A DNA stretch of 64,000 bases from Niabella drilacis (GTDB lineage Bacteria; Bacteroidota; Bacteroidia; Chitinophagales; Chitinophagaceae): positions 62,001 through 126,000 of the forward strand of contig NZ_FMZO01000007.1 of NCBI RefSeq assembly GCF_900101395.1, read 5' to 3'. Of the stretch, positions 60,032-64,000 are shown in pieces. The notes beneath the pieces were generated by a model. The model saw nothing but the letters and a program-made list of their open reading frames with translations, did not search any database and was not told the DNA's origin. Both the position numbers and the translations under genes were made by a program. The stretch's first letter is position 1. Every line of letters begins with the position of its first letter.

Positions 60032-60778
60032 ATGAAACAGATCCCCAATTTATTTACACTGCTCAACCTGGTGTTTGGCTGCCTGGCCATCCGGTTTATT
60101 TTACAGCCGGAACCTCTTTTTTTAAGTCCCGGCGACAAAGGAATTACAACGGGGTTGCTGATGGGCAGTTTTTTCCTGTTACTGGCGGCTATCGTCGATT
60201 TCCTGGATGGCTTTGTGGCCCGGCTTTTTAAAGCCACATCTGCAATGGGAGAACAGTTGGATTCGCTTGCGGATGCGGTCAGCTTTGGTGCGGCTCCGGG
60301 AATGATTCTTTACCGGTTGCTTGAAATGAGTGCTGCAGATCATCCGCATGCGGGTATCTGGTGGGGGCTGCCCGCATTGCTTTTTCCCTGTGCAGGGGTA
60401 TGGCGGCTGGCAAAGTTCAACCTCGATAAGGAGCAGCGTTATTATTTTAAAGGCATCCCTATTCCCGCGGCGGGCCTCACCGTAGCATCTTTTCCGGTAA
60501 TTGCCTATTATGGTACACCCGCGATCAATGACCTTGTTTTTAACCCGGTGGTGCTCTATACTGCCATTGTCATCATCAGCGGGCTGATGGTGAGCAACCT
60601 CCCCATCATTAGCCTCAAGTTTAAAGATTATACGCTGAAAGCCAATACGGACAAGTTATTGCTGGTGCTGATAACCGTAATAGCGGCAATCTTTTTTAAA
60701 TGGCTGGCTGTTCCCGTGGTATTTGTAGCTTATGTTATTGTATCTTTGATTTTTAAGCCGAATAAAGAAAGAATATGA
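60032..60778 (+). CDS. pssA: CDP-diacylglycerol:serine O-phosphatidyltransferase
   Basis: Membrane enzyme that makes phosphatidylserine, the precursor of phosphatidylethanolamine. The CDP-alcohol phosphotransferase signature is complete: Asp59-Gly60-x2-Ala63-Arg64-x8-Gly73-x3-Asp77-x3-Asp81, preceded by the extra Asp56. Several membrane helices follow. Length 248 aa fits the type II (Bacillus-like) enzyme. Its stop overlaps the purS start in ATGA. Confidence 0.95.
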   Translation: MKQIPNLFTLLNLVFGCLAIRFILQPEPLFLSPGDKGITTGLLMGSFFLLLAAIVDFLDGFVARLFKATSAMGEQLDSLADAVSFGAAPGMILYRLLEMSAADHPHAGIWWGLPALLFPCAGVWRLAKFNLDKEQRYYFKGIPIPAAGLTVASFPVIAYYGTPAINDLVFNPVVLYTAIVIISGLMVSNLPIISLKFKDYTLKANTDKLLLVLITVIAAIFFKWLAVPVVFVAYVIVSLIFKPNKERI

Positions 60779-61020
60779 GCTATACAGTACAGGTGGTAAT
60801 TATGCCGTTGAAAGAATTGTTGGATCCGCAGGGCAAGGCCGTTATGGGAGGACTGGAAAACCTGGGCCTCAGATCGGTGAGTGATGTTCGGGTAGGCAAA
60901 AACATTACCCTGCAGGTAGACGCCGCCTCCGGGGAAGAGGCAAAAAGCATTGGTGAGGAAGCCGCTAAAAAATTGCTGGCCAATGCGGTGATGGAGTATT
61001 TTGAAGTAACGGTACTGTAA
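60775..61020 (+). CDS. purS: FGAM synthase subunit PurS
   Basis: An 81-residue subunit of the purine-pathway FGAM synthase that links PurL and PurQ. The sequence VVIMPLKELLDPQGKAV, LGLRSVSDVRVGKNITL and the small alpha-beta fold are characteristic. It overlaps pssA by four bases; purL and purQ are not in this window. Confidence 0.93.
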   Translation: MSYTVQVVIMPLKELLDPQGKAVMGGLENLGLRSVSDVRVGKNITLQVDAASGEEAKSIGEEAAKKLLANAVMEYFEVTVL

Positions 61021-61119
61021 CTGCCCGGCGGCATCGGGTATCCGGCCCCGAAGTTCCGGGGAAGGTTCTGCAACCGGGGGGCGGTATCCGGATCAGCCTG
61101 TTTTACATTGCTTATTTAA

Positions 61120-61127
61120 TATTTTTG
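61120..61127 (+). promoter_or_regulatory. rsmI -7 promoter element
   Basis: TATTTTTG matches TAnnTTTG, 16 bases before the rsmI ATG. Confidence 0.4.
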
Positions 61128-61143
61128 CATTTTACATTCCTGA

Positions 61144-61824
61144 ATGCTCTACCTCGTTCCTACTCCTATTGGTAATTTGAAAGATATGACCTTCAGGGCC
61201 CTGGAAGTACTGAAAGAGGTGGATGTGGTGCTGGCTGAAGATACCCGCAATACCACATATTTACTGCAACACTACCAGGTAAATAAACCGCTGACGCCCT
61301 ATCATCAGCACAATGAGCACAAAATTGTGGACCACCTGGTAGATCAGTTACTGGCAGGCAAAAAAATGGCCCTGGTCACTGATGCCGGTACTCCCGGTAT
61401 TTCGGACCCGGCTTTTCTGCTGGTACGGGCCTGTATAAAAGCAGGGGTAAAAGTGGAATCCCTGCCCGGTGCAACGGCTTTTGTTCCCGCCCTGGTGAAT
61501 AGCGGGCTGCCCACTAACCGCTTCTGCTTTGAAGGATTCCTGCCCCTGAAAAAGGGAAGGCATAGTCTTTTGGAGCGTCTGAAGACCGAAGACCGCACCA
61601 TGATCTTTTATGAATCGCCCCTGCGGCTGGTAAAAACATTGAATGACCTGGCGGGCTACTTTGGTGCCGGCCGGGAATGCAGCGTAAGCCGGGAGCTGAC
61701 CAAACTTTATGAAGAAACCCGGAGGGGAACGCTTACCGAAGTAGCTGCCTGGTTCTCCCAAAAAACGGTAAAGGGAGAGATCGTGATCGTGGTAAAAGGG
61801 ACCGACGGCAAGTCATTATCTTAG
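61144..61824 (+). CDS. rsmI: 16S rRNA (cytidine(1402)-2'-O)-methyltransferase
   Basis: SAM-dependent tetrapyrrole-methylase-fold enzyme that methylates the 2'-OH of C1402. The N-terminus MLYLVPTPIGNLKDMTFRAL, LAEDTRNT, TDAGTPGISDPA and the later SVSRELTKLYEE motif identify RsmI. Length 226 aa. It completes, with rsmH at 5.5 kb, the double modification of the same nucleotide. Confidence 0.96.
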   Translation: MLYLVPTPIGNLKDMTFRALEVLKEVDVVLAEDTRNTTYLLQHYQVNKPLTPYHQHNEHKIVDHLVDQLLAGKKMALVTDAGTPGISDPAFLLVRACIKAGVKVESLPGATAFVPALVNSGLPTNRFCFEGFLPLKKGRHSLLERLKTEDRTMIFYESPLRLVKTLNDLAGYFGAGRECSVSRELTKLYEETRRGTLTEVAAWFSQKTVKGEIVIVVKGTDGKSLS

Positions 61825-61906
61825 CGTGCGCCGGATCATTCAATCCGGTTTACGTGGCGGGCAGCTGGTAAGATGCGGTTTCCTGTTTTACTTCTCGCAG
61901 AAGCCC

Positions 61907-61914
61907 TATTTTTG
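61907..61914 (+). promoter_or_regulatory. -7 promoter element of the M16 protease gene
   Basis: TATTTTTG matches TAnnTTTG, 35 bases before the ATG at 61950. Confidence 0.4.
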
Positions 61915-61949
61915 CTAACTAATGTTCATTGTTAAAAAACAACTCCTAT

Positions 61950-64000
61950 ATGACGAAAAAACAGATCCCCGCAATGGCCATGGTGTTCCTGCTGCTTGTA
62001 TGGACCAATCTTATTGCAACTGCACAGGTAAAACTAACCGATTCGATTCCAGTGGACTCCAGGGTAAAGATCGGCAGGCTTCCCAACGGCTTCACCTACT
62101 ATATCCGTCAGAATAAAAAGCCTGAGCATAAGGTGGAATTGCGCCTGGTGTTGAATGCAGGCTCTATCCTGGAGGACGATGATCAGCAGGGGCTGGCCCA
62201 TATGGCGGAACATATGGCTTTTAACGGGACCAGGAATTTTAAAAAAAATGATATAGTAAGTTTTCTGCAAAGTATCGGTGTGGGATTTGGTAATGACCTG
62301 AATGCGTATACCTCTTTTGATGAAACCGTATATATGCTGCCCATTCCTACGGATAAACCGGGTAACCTTGAAAAAGGGTTCCAGATACTGGAAGACTGGG
62401 CACACAATGTGACGTACCAGACCAATGATATCAACGAGGAGCGGAATGTGATCCTCGAGGAAAGCCGCCTGGGAAAAGGTGCTGATGACCGCATGTTTCG
62501 CCAGATCTATCCCAGGCTTTTTGCCGGGAGCCGTTATGCAAACCGTTTGCCGATCGGCGTGGATTCGATCATCCGGACCTACAATCCTGAGCTGATCCGC
62601 AAATTTTATAAGGACTGGTACCGGCCCAACCTGATGGCTGCCGTTGTGGTTGGAGATGTGGATCCTGCAACGGCCGAAGCCCTGGTAAAAAAACATTTCA
62701 GTGGCCTGGTAAACCCTGTCAACCCCCCGGTGCGGACTTATTCCGATGTAAAGCCGTATAACCGGAATGATGGAATGGTGGTGACTGATAAAGAGGCAAC
62801 CAATTATTCCGTAGGAATTGCCTACAGTGCATTTCCGTCAAAGGAAGCACAGACCGTAGGGGAGTATGAAGAAGATCTCATAAAGAATATTTTTTCCAGT
62901 ATCTTAAATCAGCGCCTGCGCGATCTGACACAGCAGCCCAACCCGCCCTTCCTGTATGGCTATACTTACTTTGGAAGCTATGCCCGTAACTACGACCAGT
63001 TCAATGCCGGGGCCGGGGTGGCCACAGCTGCAGACGCCGGGAAAGGCCTGGAAACCATAGTGGAGGAAATTGAAAAGGCAAAGCGTTTTGGTTTTACCCA
63101 GGCAGAGCTGGACCGCGTTAAGAAGACCATGGAAGCGGGAATGGACAAGGCCTATAATGAACGGGAAAAAACAGAATCCTCTAATTATGTAGACGAGTAT
63201 GTACGCAACTTTTTGACCAACGAACCCATTCCCGGTATTGCAAAGGAGCGGGAATATGTAAAAGAGCTATTGCCCCTGATCACCCTTAAAGAGATCAACG
63301 CTTTTGCTCAGTCCCTGCAACAACAATCCAATTATTTTATAACGCTTACCGGTCCTGCCGCTGCAGAATTGCCGGCGGCCCGGGACCTGGTAGCTGCTGC
63401 AGGCAAAGTGGTTGCCAGAACGGATATCAAAGCCAATGAAGATAAGGCAATTGCCACGGAGCTGCTTGCTACCCGGCCCGAACCGGGGAAGATCCTGAAA
63501 GAGACTGCTGATAGCAAACTGGGCACCCGCACCTGGGAATTGAGCAACGGCACATCCGTAACGTTTAAAAAAACGGATTTTAAGGATGATGAGATCCGGA
63601 TGGGCGCGCGCCGGTATGGGGGTACCAATGCCTATGGTGTTGCAGATAAGTATAATGCACAATATGCACTGAGTGTAGTAGGGGCAATGGGATATGGAAG
63701 CTTTACGCCTACCGACCTGCAAAAAGCACTGGCGGGCAAAACAGCATCGGCAGGTGCTTCGCTGGGTGGTATTACAGATGGGTTTTCCGGCAGCTCCAGT
63801 ATAAAAGACCTGGAGACCATGTTGCAGCTATTGTATCTTAAAGCAACTGATCCGCGACTGGATACCGCCTTGTTCCGTTCTTTTATACAAAAAAATAAAG
63901 CAAGTGTGGCCTATATTCTTTCCAATCCCGAAACTGTGTTTATAGATACCTTGTTCAAGACGCTTTACAGGAACAATCCCCTGGCGCCGGTGGCAGTTCC
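61950..64000 (+). CDS. Exported M16-family zinc protease, partial (runs off the right edge)
   Basis: An open frame from ATG 61950 to the end of the window (683 codons). A signal peptide (MAMVFLLLVWTNLIATAQ) leads to an M16A domain with the inverted zinc motif HMAEH near residue 88 and the downstream EERNVILEE glutamates. A second, inactive-type M16 module begins at about residue 520 (TWELSNGTSVTFKKTDF). The domain order and NGFTYYIRQNKKP match PqqL/insulinase-like periplasmic proteases of ~930 aa, so roughly a quarter is missing. Confidence 0.92.
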   Translation, partial: MTKKQIPAMAMVFLLLVWTNLIATAQVKLTDSIPVDSRVKIGRLPNGFTYYIRQNKKPEHKVELRLVLNAGSILEDDDQQGLAHMAEHMAFNGTRNFKKNDIVSFLQSIGVGFGNDLNAYTSFDETVYMLPIPTDKPGNLEKGFQILEDWAHNVTYQTNDINEERNVILEESRLGKGADDRMFRQIYPRLFAGSRYANRLPIGVDSIIRTYNPELIRKFYKDWYRPNLMAAVVVGDVDPATAEALVKKHFSGLVNPVNPPVRTYSDVKPYNRNDGMVVTDKEATNYSVGIAYSAFPSKEAQTVGEYEEDLIKNIFSSILNQRLRDLTQQPNPPFLYGYTYFGSYARNYDQFNAGAGVATAADAGKGLETIVEEIEKAKRFGFTQAELDRVKKTMEAGMDKAYNEREKTESSNYVDEYVRNFLTNEPIPGIAKEREYVKELLPLITLKEINAFAQSLQQQSNYFITLTGPAAAELPAARDLVAAAGKVVARTDIKANEDKAIATELLATRPEPGKILKETADSKLGTRTWELSNGTSVTFKKTDFKDDEIRMGARRYGGTNAYGVADKYNAQYALSVVGAMGYGSFTPTDLQKALAGKTASAGASLGGITDGFSGSSSIKDLETMLQLLYLKATDPRLDTALFRSFIQKNKASVAYILSNPETVFIDTLFKTLYRNNPLAPVAV

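Noticed and set aside
61922-62116. 64-residue plus-strand open frame at the start of the M16 gene
   Set aside because: A different frame from the long M16 reading frame, which has the signal peptide and zinc motif.

Overview
The window is chromosomal DNA of a Bacteroidota bacterium, most likely a member of the Chitinophagaceae; I infer this from gene content and style and have run no search. Signs are TAnnTTTG -7 promoter elements, frequent TTG and GTG starts, an FtsZ with a long C-terminal region, a geranylgeranylglyceryl-phosphate-synthase homologue, LytTR/LytS-type signalling, a DUF6702-like protein beside HupE, and a thr operon led by a fused aspartokinase-homoserine dehydrogenase. No rRNA, tRNA, CRISPR array, prophage or intact insertion sequence was seen.

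Layout. 1-4.5 kb: a partial AsmA-like membrane protein, metG and a secreted erythromycin-esterase-family protein. 4.5-5.0 kb: an AT-rich gap with a cluster of DnaA-box sequences. 5.0-21.9 kb: a complete dcw cluster (mraZ rsmH ftsL ftsI murE mraY murD ftsW murG murC ftsQ ftsA ftsZ), all on the plus strand and closed by a hairpin terminator; it makes the lipid-linked peptidoglycan precursor and the division ring. 22-27 kb: gpsA, a short-chain dehydrogenase, an alpha/beta hydrolase coupled to lnt, and a small unknown gene. 27.3-30.9 kb: a DUF6702-like protein divergent from HupE plus an M1 peptidase. 30.9-31.3 kb: a 230-bp tandem duplication between convergent genes. 31.3-35.7 kb: hpt, a LysM glucosaminidase, an O-methyltransferase, a sodium:solute symporter and a PIN toxin-antitoxin pair. 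35.8-39.2 kb: a LOG-family enzyme, GGGP synthase, and a histidine kinase with a LytTR regulator. 39.4-46.0 kb: two overlapping unknown exported proteins and a large putative glycoside hydrolase. 46.1-52.8 kb: a DUF488 protein, an Rrf2 regulator with an unusual cbb3-like haem-copper oxidase operon ending in a truncated haemoglobin, and an OmpA-family lipoprotein. 53-59.3 kb: a decayed Rpn-type gene, then a threonine-rich leader peptide and thrA-thrB-thrC. 59.4-64 kb: an unknown acidic protein, pssA, purS, rsmI and the start of an M16 protease.

The least routine parts are the Rrf2/oxidase/globin unit (cbb3-like catalytic subunit with a duplicated signal-plus-membrane module at its N-terminus, a CcoO-CcoP-like fusion, and matching operator-like sequences at the regulator and the operon), the thr leader peptide, the DnaA-box cluster before mraZ, the exported pair at 39.4-42.8 kb, and families of short repeated phrases that fill intergenic gaps and sometimes run into coding sequence.
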